Origin: Daphnia carinata
Taxonomy: Eukaryota > Arthropoda > Branchiopoda > Diplostraca > Daphniidae
Length of the DNA: 64,000 nt
Assembly: GCF_022539665.2 (NCBI RefSeq)
Contig: NC_081337.1
Location: 2,828,679 to 2,892,678, forward strand
Direction of reading: 5' to 3'
The translations under genes and the position numbers were made by a program. Of the stretch, positions 44,365 to 56,900 are shown one piece after another (the stretch's first letter is position 1; each line of letters opens with the position of its first letter). The notes beneath the pieces are model-generated. The model was not told the origin of the DNA. It was given only the letters and a program-made list of their open reading frames with translations, and did no database searches.

Positions 44365-44760
44365 TTCGGATGTCAAAGACGTTTCCGACCGGGCATTTGT
44401 TGCATCTCTATCTGGTCTTGTTTTATGTCGCCTAGGCTTTGGTTGGTCGAGGCCGTCTCCGTTGGCCGCCCGTTTGACCAGTTTGCGGTGGCGGTTACTC
44501 CCAAGGTGTTCTTGCCACTGGCGCTGGCTTATACACACCTTATCGCAGAGCGGGCAGTGAAAGGAGGTTTGCTCTTCGCGAGACGTCGTTTCGGCGACGG
44601 GCAACGGCTCGGGGCTTTCATTCTCTATCTCGTCCGCTGCTGCAGCCTCGTTGCCCTCGTCGCCGGAGCTGAACGAATCCACTATTCGAAAAGCGACATC
44701 CCTGACTTTCTCGTTCCAGTCAGTCACATCCGTGGCATCTAGTCCATACACTGGAGGCAC
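44350..44760 (-). CDS. TRIT1: TRIT1 last exon: C-terminal zinc finger
   Basis: The acceptor ATTGCAG precedes 44760, phase 0. Begins VPPVYGLDATDV as in other animal TRIT1 proteins, then an acidic stretch, the matrin-like C2H2 finger, a basic segment and a short polyglutamine end at TAG 44352-44350. Confidence 0.92.
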
Positions 44761-46529
44761 CTGCAATTGTGTTGAATAGAGACGCAAAAACAAAATAGAA
44801 AATACCTCCGTTTGTTTTGTTTTTGTTTGATCTGTTTTTCCAGAATCGATATAAACCGAAAAAAACAAACAAAAAAACAAACAAAGATAAAACAATGTAT
44901 TATATCGATAATCACCTGACGATCGGGTTGTTGAAGGAAACGCTTGACAATCCATTTAATCTGTTTGCGGGCGTAGCGCCGCGTCCTTATTTTCAGGGCT
45001 TCCACGCCCTGCTGCAGCAGACGTCGTCCAACGTCTTCCATTTGCTCGTTAGATGGCAGCACGAGGTATTGATGAAACTCCTTGAATCCGATCGACTGGA
45101 AAATGCCAATGGTGTAATCCGGCTCCCTTTTTTTTTTTTTGGTTTCCACCCATTTCCAATTCAGGACGGAACGTAGAAGCCGAAGCAAAAAAAAAAAATA
45201 TTTGACAAAAAAAAAAAAAGAAAACAAGAATGAAGAATTTTTTTTTCTCCTTTTTGATGAGGATGACGCGGGACGTGGAATACGCCCAACTAAGCTAAAC
45301 ATTCTTTTTATTTCCTCTCCGTTTTTTGATCATTGTCGATTGATTTACGACCAACATAATCATTTTTTTTTAACTACAATTCATTCCCTTTTTTTTTCTC
45401 TTTCTCTAACCTCACACACACATTCTTTCTCGATCGTGAATGACGACAAATAGAAAACCGAGAGATCTAATCCTCTCTCTCCCCCCCCCCACTTTCCCCA
45501 AAATAAAAAAAAAAAAGGTACGGATCTGAAAATTTTTCGTTTCGCAAGAGAACGCATAAAAAATTCACCAGACCCACCCCAAACTCCCCCCCCCCCCCAA
45601 AAAAAAAAAAGTTAACTTTGCGAACGGAAAATTTCAATAAAAACAAGAAGACGACCGTCATTGCGCGTGTCTTTTCCCGCGTAACATTCAATAGCAGAGG
45701 CAACGCATAGTAAGGAGACGGTGAGTGGTATCGTAGTAGTAATAGTAGAAGTAGGGGTGGTGGTGGTGGTGGTGGTAGTAGTAGTAGTAGTATATCGTAG
45801 TAGTACTATGACGGCAGTCTGCACGCTAGTGCCACGTGATTGCAGGCAATTGTGCGAACAACGCCGCAGAGCAGCCAAAAGAGGGACAGAGAGAGAGATA
45901 AAAAAAAAAAACGAAATAGAAATAGAAATTAAAAAGACTTGCGGGGGAAAAAAACTGCCGTTCTTGTTTAATCGTTGAATACATGCGGTTATCACTTTTT
46001 TTTTTTCTTTTGACTTTTCTACGGTGGGGCCGAAAGAGAAAACGCCAAATTGAATCACACAATTTCTTTTTTTTTTTTTTTTTTTTTTTTTTCGCGCAGG
46101 GATTATCAAAACTTTTTCTCAAAAATAAGTAGGCCGTCTAGAGTAATAAAAAAAAAAAAGAAGGCCACCAGGGCTCTTCCAAGTCAATTTTTTCTTATGT
46201 GAATTCTCCCGTCTGGTTGACTTCTTTTTTTTTTTTCCACGTATCTTTCTACAGTAGAGGAACTTTTACAGTGTCTTTCTTTTTTTTTTTTTTTTTGCTT
46301 GGGTTTGAAAGCTCCTTTTTTTATATTTTATTTTCTAACCTCCCCCCCCCCCCACCTCCCCAAAAATGGATTACTTCCTCGTAGGAATTTCCCGGAGTCG
46401 CTCACGAGTGAGAGGATTCGAGAAGACGTCGTCAGACAAAAATTCCCGACAGTCTGGAAACGAAACCATTTTGGATTAAGAAAAGAAAAGAGCAAAAAAA
46501 AAAAAACAAACAAACAAACAACAAAAAAA

Positions 46530-46570
<41 letters not shown>

Positions 46571-47865
46571 AGAGACGCGCCACATACACAAATCTAATTC
46601 GGGATCCCACCTAAGACGATGCGACCATGGACGCAAACGACGACAAGTAAAAGTACGCAATAATTCATTCCCCCCCAGCAAAAAGGGCGAAGGCAACAGC
46701 AGACGGGTAATAAAAAAATAATAATAATAAAGATTAAACAAAATAAAAATATTCACCTGTCTCGAATGAATATTTAAGTTTTTTTTTTGTTTTGTTTTTT
46801 TTACGGACTGACGACAACTCGCTATCGATTCTTTTCTTTCTAATCGGGAAAAAAAACAAAAGAAAAGGGGCTGTGTAATCGATCCGGCTCTTATGTAGGG
46901 AAGGGGCCGGGGGTCTTCGTGAATACCCCCCCCCTCTTCTCTTTCCTTTCTGCCCCCTACACAAGTCATAAAAGAAACGTCACATGACTTCCGAGATATC
47001 AGCTAGACATGCACAGATATCGATTTTTTATTTCGGGAAAGAGAAGGGAGGGGGGGAGAGGAGGAGTGGAGTTGCATTTTTTTTTTTTTTTTTGCGTGCA
47101 GAAATGGACCGTCGTATTTCCTTGGCAGACGTCCACAACGACACGTTACAAACGTTAAGATTGACGAACATCGGTGCGGCTTCACGCTGATCTCAAAATC
47201 CAATAACGTCGCGACATGTTTTTTTGAAAAATGAAACACCTTGCCCCCTCCCCCCTTCCTTTCCAGACACACACATTTTGTTGTTTTCACTTTGGAAAGA
47301 ATCAATTTACAGAAACCTTTTTCTTGTAGAAAAAAAAATTCAAAAGTTACATCATCGTCACGCTTCGCAAACCCGACAATTAGCAAATCAAAAAGAACGA
47401 TGTTCGCAAATAGGCTTGACTGTACATGTCCGTAGGCTAGCGCCCCTAGCGGCGACGTCGCGCAAAACATCCAAGGACGTCTAACGGCGCTACAGTCTGG
47501 CCAGTGCCAGACAGACACCATAGAAAATGAGTCTGTGCTTCCATGTTCATTGCTTCGTACCCTTCCCTTTTTGCATCGCTTAGTGAAATACTAAAAAAAA
47601 ACAAAAAACACACGAGGGGGAGCCGAATAAAAAAAAAAAAAAAAAAAAGAAAAGTCTCCCGGCCTTTTTTCTTTTCTTTTTTCTTTTAAATTGCACACAC
47701 GGTGGCCGTAATAAACGATAACGTCGGCCTTCAATTGTTATATAAACGAAAGATTTTTCAAAGTCTCGACATCCAATTGCTAGACACTTGGCCATCGACA
47801 AGCCTCTAGCGTCGGGAATGAGAAACAAACAAAAATACAAGGCGGAAAAGCATTGCGTTTAATAC

Positions 47866-47905
<40 letters not shown>

Positions 47906-50900
47906 TTCTACTTGATCAATGCCAAATAGAGGTTGTCCTTGGCAACGTAAGGGCGGGAGGCCTCTCTCTACGATGTGCGCATAACAGATAGAAACAGACT
48001 CGATTGCGATGTTATGCAAGAGAAAAAAAAAAAATCGACACTAGCCCATAGCCAAGGTTACAACTATAAAATAAAAGCCTCTTCTTCTCCTTTTTTTTTT
48101 TTTTTTTTTATGATGTCTTCCGCAACCAATCGATAGTTAAAAGTTATCATAACAACCGATCTAAATAAAACAGAGAGAGAGAGTCGCAAAATAAAATATA
48201 AAAAAAAAAGAAGCCACTCTTTAAGATTAAAATTAATGGCTTCCTTTACCCTCCCTCTCTCTCAGTTTTTTTTTTCCCGCCAGTCTCCGTCCCTTCTCTT
48301 TTTTTTTTTTTTATCCCGTTCGTTTCTTGGCTCGGCGGCTATTTTCGGGACGAGAGGTGTTACGCATTCGACCAAACATACTCTACATACTAGACGGCGC
48401 GCACGGTATATAGTAATCGTCTATATGGTGACAAACAGCTGTTCTTTTTTTTTTCTCTATTAAAAAAAAAAAAAAAAAACAACAAAAAGTTTCGCATTTC
48501 GTGAGTCGGCCCCATTTTTTTTTTTTTTTCTGAAACCCCTTTCACAGTCGTGTTTCGCTTGGCTAACGCGCCAGAAAACTATGCTTATCCGCCAGTTTTT
48601 TTATACCAAGAAATATATATAAAAAAAAAAGAAAAAAAAAAAAGAAGGAGAGGGAAAATACTGTGGTGCGTTGCAGGAGTCACGTGACGCGAGAGACGCG
48701 AGAGTCACGGGGTACGGGACGCCTAGACGAACGATGTCTGGCGGTGTGGCGCATGAGCCAATGCGGGCGGAATAAAAGGCGAGCCCCGCGACGAGCCGAC
48801 GCAGGATCGAAACTCTGCGGTGACATCTTTTTTTTTTTTTCTAGATCGATAGTCATCTATCATATTACATGGAGGATGAACCATGGCGACAACGGGGGCA
48901 CTCATAAATTTTTTTTTTTTTCATGCATCATAATAATAAAAAGAAAAAGGGGGAAGGAGGAAGTCGATTCATAATTCTCTTTCACGCGCATTTTTTTTTT
49001 CAATTAAACAAACACACACAAAAAAATTAGGACTTTCTCTTACGTAATAAGGCTAGACGAAAACCATTACGTGGGTGAAGCCCTTGACTATCAAGGCCGA
49101 CGCTTATGGTTCATATTTTCTTGTAAACTCCCGTTCGGTTTTTTTTATTTTATTATTATTAAAAAACATACCGGAACTAGAAAAAAGTGGAGGATTTTAT
49201 TTTTTTTTCTGCATCTACCCACAAGTGGAGTGGCCGTTCTCTTTTAAAAAAAAAAATTTATACATTTCCAGCCAACGAAAATAGAAAGATGAATATAGTT
49301 TGTTTTCAAGGTGAGCCAAGAGATGGAGGCCTTGATTGAACGTCAGTGCCTTCTCTTCCCTCTCTCTCTCTCCCTTTTTTTATTTCGGAACTATTTCCAT
49401 AATTCTTTTTTTTTTTTTTTTGTTTGCGAAAAAAAAAAAATGAAGTTACCGGTTAACTGAGAAAGGATGGGGAAAAAGAGTGGTGTAGGAGTGTAGCAGA
49501 AACGCAAGAAGAATAATAATGAAAATGCGAAAGAGGTCAGTACACTCGGTGAGCCATGGGATCGGGACGAGCCCAAAAAGGCAAAAAACTTGGAATCGCT
49601 CCCATTTGGCAACACGTTTGGCGCTCACTTCTCAATGTGTGTAGGTGTGTGTGTGTGTGTGTGTGTGTATCCGCCAACAAAAATGACATCTTATGCGCGC
49701 GTGTACTACTATCTCGTTTTGTTCTTTCCTTTCAAATTAACTATTATGCCTCCACCCAAAATTTCGAATCGAATTCGGTGTAGGTGGAAGCCCATCCGCG
49801 TCGGCGTTCAAACACAAAAAAAAAAATAGTTGATGACAACTAAGAAAATGTTCTGTTTTAGAATCAGGCGGGAGCGCAATGGCGACAACGAATCGTTCCG
49901 GCTGGACGAGAGACGGGCCAAATGACCCACACAAATGAAACATAAAAAAAAAAAAAAAAAAAAGGGAGCCAGTTTTTCTTTCTTCTTCTTTTCCCGACTG
50001 GAAGAATGAAACAAATAGTGACTGTACAAACCAGCTGAAACGTGAAAAAACACACAAAAAAAAAAAAAAAAAAAAAATGTGTATAAAAGCAAGCGACTAG
50101 AAAAGAAAAAGATGGAGACATATTGCCCAGAACGACAAGCGCCATTGAAAGCGGATGCTGCGCAAAAGCCCGAGTCAAAAAAGAATGCAACGTTTCGTGA
50201 AAAGCCACTCCTGAACAATCGTTCATTCCTTCTTGCCCAAAGTCCACCCCGCCATTAAATCAAAAATTTAAAAAGAAATAACAATTAGCGTGTTCCAGGA
50301 CTCGTCCATTCTGCCACCCACGGTCATTTTCCTAACGCGATAAAGAAAAATCACTCTGTCGCGATAATGAAGCTCTTCTCCATTTCGTTTTTTTTTTATC
50401 GCTAGGGAAAGTTTTCCCTTTCGAGTCACTTAAAGAACACAGTTCATACCAGCTGCTGTGTTTTTCCGCATTCATTTTGCAACTCTTTGATTGTCTTTTT
50501 ACTAAGAAAACGGCGGCTAAAAAAGACAAGTTGTTATCTACCTAAGCAAAAGCCATCAAACGTGGCACCAGTGCGTGTACGTCTCAAAGGGATCAAGTCC
50601 AAGAGAAACACACATACACAAAATAAGAGAAGACCGACATTTGAATTGCAAATTTGCGAGATTCGTTGCCGCCAACTTCTTTTTTTTTTTTTTTTTTTTT
50701 TGTGAATGTGGCAAAAAAAAAAAAAAAAGGATAAAATTGCCTTTGGCTTGTGTCTTTTTATATACGAATCGACAAATGTTTTCGTCTGCAACAACGCGGT
50801 GAGACCTTCCATTTGAATTATCTTAGACGAAGGGGGGGGGGGGGGCGAGTTCTTAAAAAAAAAAAAAAAAAAAGTGGCTACAAGCTGATGGCGAAATTTC

Positions 50901-53900
50901 AATTCGCCCGATTAGGTCAAATTCCAAACAACAACAAAAAAAACCTGTCCTTTTAAACTAATTTAGAAGAAAAGGCCCGGCAGGTGCGACAACGGAATGA
51001 ACGGAATAAAAAAAAAAAAAAAAAAATAAGAACAGCAGCCCCTCCCCGAACGTAATCATCATAACTAATGACGGTTGTTGATGCTTATTTTTCCCCAAAG
51101 GACAAAGTCCGAAAAAAAAAATCAAAACAAAAGTGTGTTTTCTTACTATTCTAGTCTAGTTTTGAATCAAATCATAAAGAGAGAATGTTACCTACTTGAT
51201 CTGGTCTTGTAGGCGCCGTGCGTTGTAGAGATTGTGGAATTGGGCCAATTCGGTTACAAGGCCGCGAGACATCATGTCATCCACACGGGCATCCAGTCGA
51301 CGGTCCAGCACCTCCTGTAATTTTTTTTTTTTTTATTTAAAAGAAAAAGTTGAAGAGGTCAATTCTCTTTTGTTACGAAAGAAATAAAAAAAAAAATCGA
51401 GCACAAAAGTCACGCATATAAATACACTACTCTACTGTCTGATTGATCGGGAGCTGTTGGCCGAAGGGGGGAGGGGGCCCACTGCAAACATCAGTCATAC
51501 CACCTCCCTTTCTACAAATGTGAATTGCAATCAAAAATCACATTCATCTCGCTGCCTGATTTTCGTTTTTTTTTTTTTTTTTTTTATCCTACGGATGTTT
51601 GATTTAATTTAACTTTAAAAAAAAAAAACACGAAAAAACAAAAAATGACGTGATAAATTCCGTGGATCATTATTCAAAAATCGGGTTAAGTCAACTCTGA
51701 AATTTTTTTGGCGCGACAGGATTCCGACGAATGTCACGTAAAAGACGGATAACATACTTGTCCGTCTTTGTTTTTTGTTGTTTTTTTTTTTTTTTGTCTT
51801 TCTTTTAGTTAACATTAAAAAATTGAAATTAAAAAGAAAAAAAAAAGCGGGGGGAGGGAGAGGAGGAAAAATTCAACATTTTCAAAGTCCTCACGAAGGT
51901 GATGATGAACAAAGAGGAGCGACGCCTTCGGGAAAATTGTTGGCCGATGTGACTTTGTTTCGTCTGAAACGCGTTCGCCCGTCAATAAAAAAATAAAATA
52001 AATAAACAAAAATCGAGTTTCATTTTTTTGTGTGTTTGATCTATCGATTTTTGGAGGGGGGGGGGGTCGCTCTGTTAATCAGTTGATGGATGAGACGGAA
52101 CCCAAATCATCAATTCATTTTGTGTTGTGTCGGTTCTTAACCTTGGGGTGCAACGGTTGCCGCCCCTGTAACGATAACGTCCATTTCTTTTTTTTTTTTT
52201 CCCTTACCAAAAAAAATCCTTTAACGAAGCCATAACCGTCTAATGAACCAACTACCAGTAGCCGAAACCATGAAAAATAAAACTGGACTTTGGCGGATTT
52301 GCCTCCCGTTTTTTTTTTTTTTGTTTTATCGACTCCGCCAGTTAATTTTGGCAGCTGCGGTCTGCCCCCCCCCCATACCTAAAAAAAAACAAAAGAAATT
52401 TCAAACCCTTCCCGAAAACCAACAAACCAATCCATTTTTTTTTTTTCAGTAGCCAATCATTTCATCATTTCCCTCCTCCCTTTTACAAGACCAAGAACAG
52501 GAAGGGCCTCCCCTTCCCCCCCAAAAAAGGAACATTGTTTCAATATTCATAAGAAAAGCTACCCCATCACATCAAATAAAAATCATTCATTTTTTTTAAA
52601 TTTTTTCGATCTTAAATAAAGTCCCAACTTTTTTTTTGTTTTTGGAAGCAACGCATTCATAAATATCGCGTACACGTCGTATCCGTTTACCTTTTGTCTA
52701 ATCCCCCCCCCCCGCTCCACTCCCCCTCTTTACTGTCGTCTACATAATCTCTCGTGTTAAGCAGACGGGAACATGCGCACACACACACGCCACCATCTTC
52801 CGAGCGCCTTTCGCCGCTCGTCGGAAACTAGAGAACGCAGAAGCCACGATGATTCTTCCCTTTCTTTTGTTAGTTTTTCTTTTTTTTTTTTTGTCCCTTT
52901 AAAAAAACAAAAAAAACAAAACAAATGACGGGGGGCTAACAAAAGAAAAAAAAAAAATCAAGAATTATTGACCATCCTACCCCCCATCGTTCCTTTCCAA
53001 CGTTCGTGTGTTGATTGACAGTTTCTAAATTTCAATTTTCAGTAGCGCGAAAAATAATTGAAAAAACAAACAAGAGTCACTTTTCCAAAGTTGAACTTGT
53101 TGGCTTCCGCAGGAAGAAAATCATATCCGATTTCTTGATTATTATTATTATTTTTTTTTTTTCACCGTCTGTATCGTCTTTTCCTTAAACCACGAATCCT
53201 TTCAAGTGCTTTCTGGTCGCCCAACGATAATGTTTTTTCTTTTTCGCCTGTCACTTCAAGTGTGTTCCCCTCTTCCAAAACAGTCTGGAAGAAACAAAAA
53301 AGAAATGTCACTACAGACAAAACAGGAGCATCCATCAACAAGCAGATGGCAACACATCTCTTTTGCTTACGTGCCTAACGGGGGCCCTCGTCTACGATGC
53401 CATAAAGGTGGGGTGGCCGTTAAGTCTTTCTCTTTCTCTCGTCCCACCCCCCTCAAAAAATGTGTAAACATTCTTTAAAAAAAAAAAAAAAAAAATGCAG
53501 AAAGACACACAACTCAGTTGTGCAATGTCCTAATGGCCCACAACGTCTCGATTAAGCGTCTCGAGTAAAAAAAAAAAAAAGTGCGGATGATGCGAAAGCC
53601 CACGGCCAAACGGGCCCCAACAAATAAAAATGTCTGGGTGGTTGAACTTGGATCCCCCGCACCGTCAGCGGAAAAAAAAAAATATTTAAAAAAAAAGGGG
53701 GGACGTTCCAAGAAAAGAGCTTTTTTTTTTTATTATTTATTTTTAATTCAGCGCACTGCGCTTTTTGGCCCCTTCGTGAGAAGACGGGACGAACGCGGAC
53801 GCGTCTCTGGGAGACAGTGTCAACTCGTTTTTGTTTTTGTTTCTTCCTCTTTGGCCAACGTATACGGAGGGCCAAAACGAAAGATTCTTATTTCCGTATT

Positions 53901-56900
53901 TCTTTTTTTTTTTTCTTCTTGTTTTTGTTTCTATTTCGGCGTCCTCGTTTTTTTAGAACGAACGACGCTCCCAATGAGTTGGAGAAGAGACCCTCCAAGG
54001 ACGTGAACCGTCTCACGCGGACTTGACGCGTCTCGCGTGAGTCTTTTTTTCCATCTCTTCTTCCTTTCTGATTTATTTGATTTTGATTGATTTATTTTCT
54101 TCTATTTATAGTTAACGACGTTTTGCGATAGCCCCTCATTTTTTTTTTTTTTTTTGTCGAATTCAAACACACAAAAAAGAAAAAAAAGGGCGGCAAATTC
54201 GAAATGGAGCGCAAATTTCAAAAGGGAATTCGATCCGACTTTCAACGTGACTTTCGCCCCGTTTTCCTATCTGCAACACTCACACAACTGATATCTGTTT
54301 TTGTTTTTCCCGCCAAGGTTGACATCGTCCCATGTAAGGTGCTGACAAAGACAGAAGGTACACACGTACGTATCTATCGATTTCTTTTACGGGTTGTGTT
54401 CGCTTTGATTTTCTCCCTGTTTCTCTCCACATGTTTCGTACTTTATAAATAGACACACACACACACACACGAGGAAGCCGCTCACCGTTAAGTAGCAAAT
54501 CGTGTCTGCTCACGAGCGACATGCGATTGCCAACGCGAACGGCAACCTCTTTTTCCAACGTACAAATAGTAGCAAAAAAAAAAACCCTCTTCGGAAGAAA
54601 AAGAGAACAAACGAAAATAAAAAAACAAAAAAAAAAAAAACAGATATCAACTGACACGATAATGTTTGCCCCTGCTAAGAGTTGACTCTAGCCAAAATGT
54701 CGTTACAAGTTCCTATAAATAGATAAACACAAAAGAAGTCGAAACCTCTCCTTAAAAAGCCAAACAGACAAGACACGATTTGCAGTTTCGATTTTCAGTT
54801 TTCTTTTTTCTGTCTTTTGACTAGGAAATGCGCTCAAAAACCAATTACCATCACCTATTTCCCAACAGCTTTCCTTTTTTTTTTTCTTACCACCCCAATC
54901 GCAATGCAAATGTTTTAGAAAATGTGCGTTTTCCTTTTTTTTTTTTTTTTCATTTCGAATTTCCCGCCAAACGCAATTGTTTACGCATCGTACTATACAA
55001 GTAGCTAAAATTTTAAAAAAATAAATGATGAACTATTGTTTTACCTGTTGACATTGGACCCAAAAGATGAGCGTACGACCGGCGTAGCGGAGGGGACCTC
55101 CCAGCGTCGAACCTCCCTCCGAGTCCCGTTGCGACCGGAGCAACTCGCTATGGGGTCGTCCGTGCTGTTGCCACGCTTGAAGCGACCTGCCCGTTCGTTC
55201 GTGCACGTCACACGCCGAGGGGATGAAAAAAAAGAAAAGAAATTATTTATTTTTAGTTTCACTTCGATTATCTCCGTTTTCTTTTTAGACAAACACCTAA
55301 ATAAAATGAACATTCAATAACGTTTCAAACTTAAATCTCCCGCCCTTTTTGAAAATTACAAAAGCAGTTCACGCTCCAATTAACGCCAATCGAAAAATAG
55401 CAGCCAAAAAAACGGTTTGATTAGCTTTGATTAAATGCTAATGAGACGGAGAGGGAGACTAGCAGAGCGGAATGTTCAAAAAAAAAAAAAAAAAAAATTT
55501 AATAAATAAAATTCCGTTCCCAAGTGTGACGTCAGACAATAAGAAAAATACGGGGATTAAACAACAACAGCTTTTGCTATATTACGTAACACACCCCTCC
55601 TCACAAAAAAAAGAACGGGTCTTCCGTGTGCTATTTCCTTTAGATGAACCGCGTCACGATATTTTTTCAAGGCGTGTAAATACAAATGTTTTGTATGAAC
55701 TCCCCCTTCATAATAAGATTACACACACACACCTGGGGATACGGTAGGTCTTTCTTAAAACGATTGCAAGGCGATTGTTTACGCGCATACACACACACAC
55801 GACCCTCTTTTGCACGGGTGTGTTCCTATTTCATTCGATAGATGGGATCTCTCTCTCCCCTTCTCCCCTACAATAGGGGGAGAGAAAAAAAAAACATACC
55901 GCCGAAAAAGACAAGAAGTTGATGCGATTAGTAGATTTAAAAAAAAAAATACGAGTTTCTTAAAAAGGTAAAAAGGATATGAAAGAATTCTTCAATGCAC
56001 GTCAGCGTGACTAATCTGAAATCTCTCTATGAATATTTCAACCCCTCCACCCGCTGTTTAAAAAAAAAAGGGGAAGGGGGAAACTTTATTGTACTAAATA
56101 CAGCGAACTGGAATTTATTTTATTCTCATTTGGAAACTAACCAACTACAACAAGAGAAAAGGAAAAAAAAAAAAAGAACTATATTTAGTCGAGGACAACA
56201 GACACACACGACACTTCCTGTTTCTCCCTTCTGTCTGTGTATATCCGTACATCCATATTGTTATTATTATTTTTTTTAAATAAAAGCAGCACGTCTCTCT
56301 TAAAAGGGATAACAAAAAAAAAACACGGCGATTTTGAAATGTGTTTCTTTTCTTCAAAATAATAAAAAAAGAAAATCCCATTTAAAGTGTGGTCAGTTTG
56401 TCGGAACGCGCGATTAAACTCCACACAATTTAATCGGATAGACAAGGAATGTTCTTTAAATAGGGGGGGGGGGGGGAAAGAAACCGACTAAACAAAAGCA
56501 TCTGAAATCCCCCCTCCTCCTCAGGACGAACATACCTCCCCCCCTCCTCCTCTAGTCTGGGGAAGGAATAAAAAAAAATCATCATAATAATAAAATGCCG
56601 TAGAAAAAAGAAAATCAGGTAATTTGTGTGCCGTCTGGCTCGTCCAGACAACCCAAACGGTTTGGGGGTCTACCTCACGTCTATCTCTCGGCGAAAACAA
56701 AAAAAAAAAAAAAAAAAAAAAGGAATAGACAAGAGAAGCGAGAGAGACCTACATTTCGTTCATCTATCAAAAAAAAAAAAAATAAAATAAAAAATAAAAT
56801 AAAAAAATAAAATTTGGTTTTTGACTATTCCCGCCCCCGCCCCCTCCCTAGAACTTGTTGCAATCTATGTACATAGCGAGAGGTAAAAAAAAACAAAAAA

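Larger units (their letters stand above)
45127..51195 (-). other. TRIT1 intron (6.1 kb)
   Basis: Filled with A, T, C and G runs, a GGT/AGT repeat at about 45756-45792, a T run at 46067-46092 and an A run at 46537-46567. A 172-codon ATG frame on the minus strand at 47003-47521 has no recognisable domain and includes homopolymer-coded Lys and Phe runs, so I do not call it a gene. Confidence 0.6.

Noticed and set aside
47003-47521. 172-codon ATG frame on the minus strand inside a TRIT1 intron
   Set aside because: Contains Lys and Phe runs from homopolymers and no recognisable domain; same strand as TRIT1, no sign of a nested gene.
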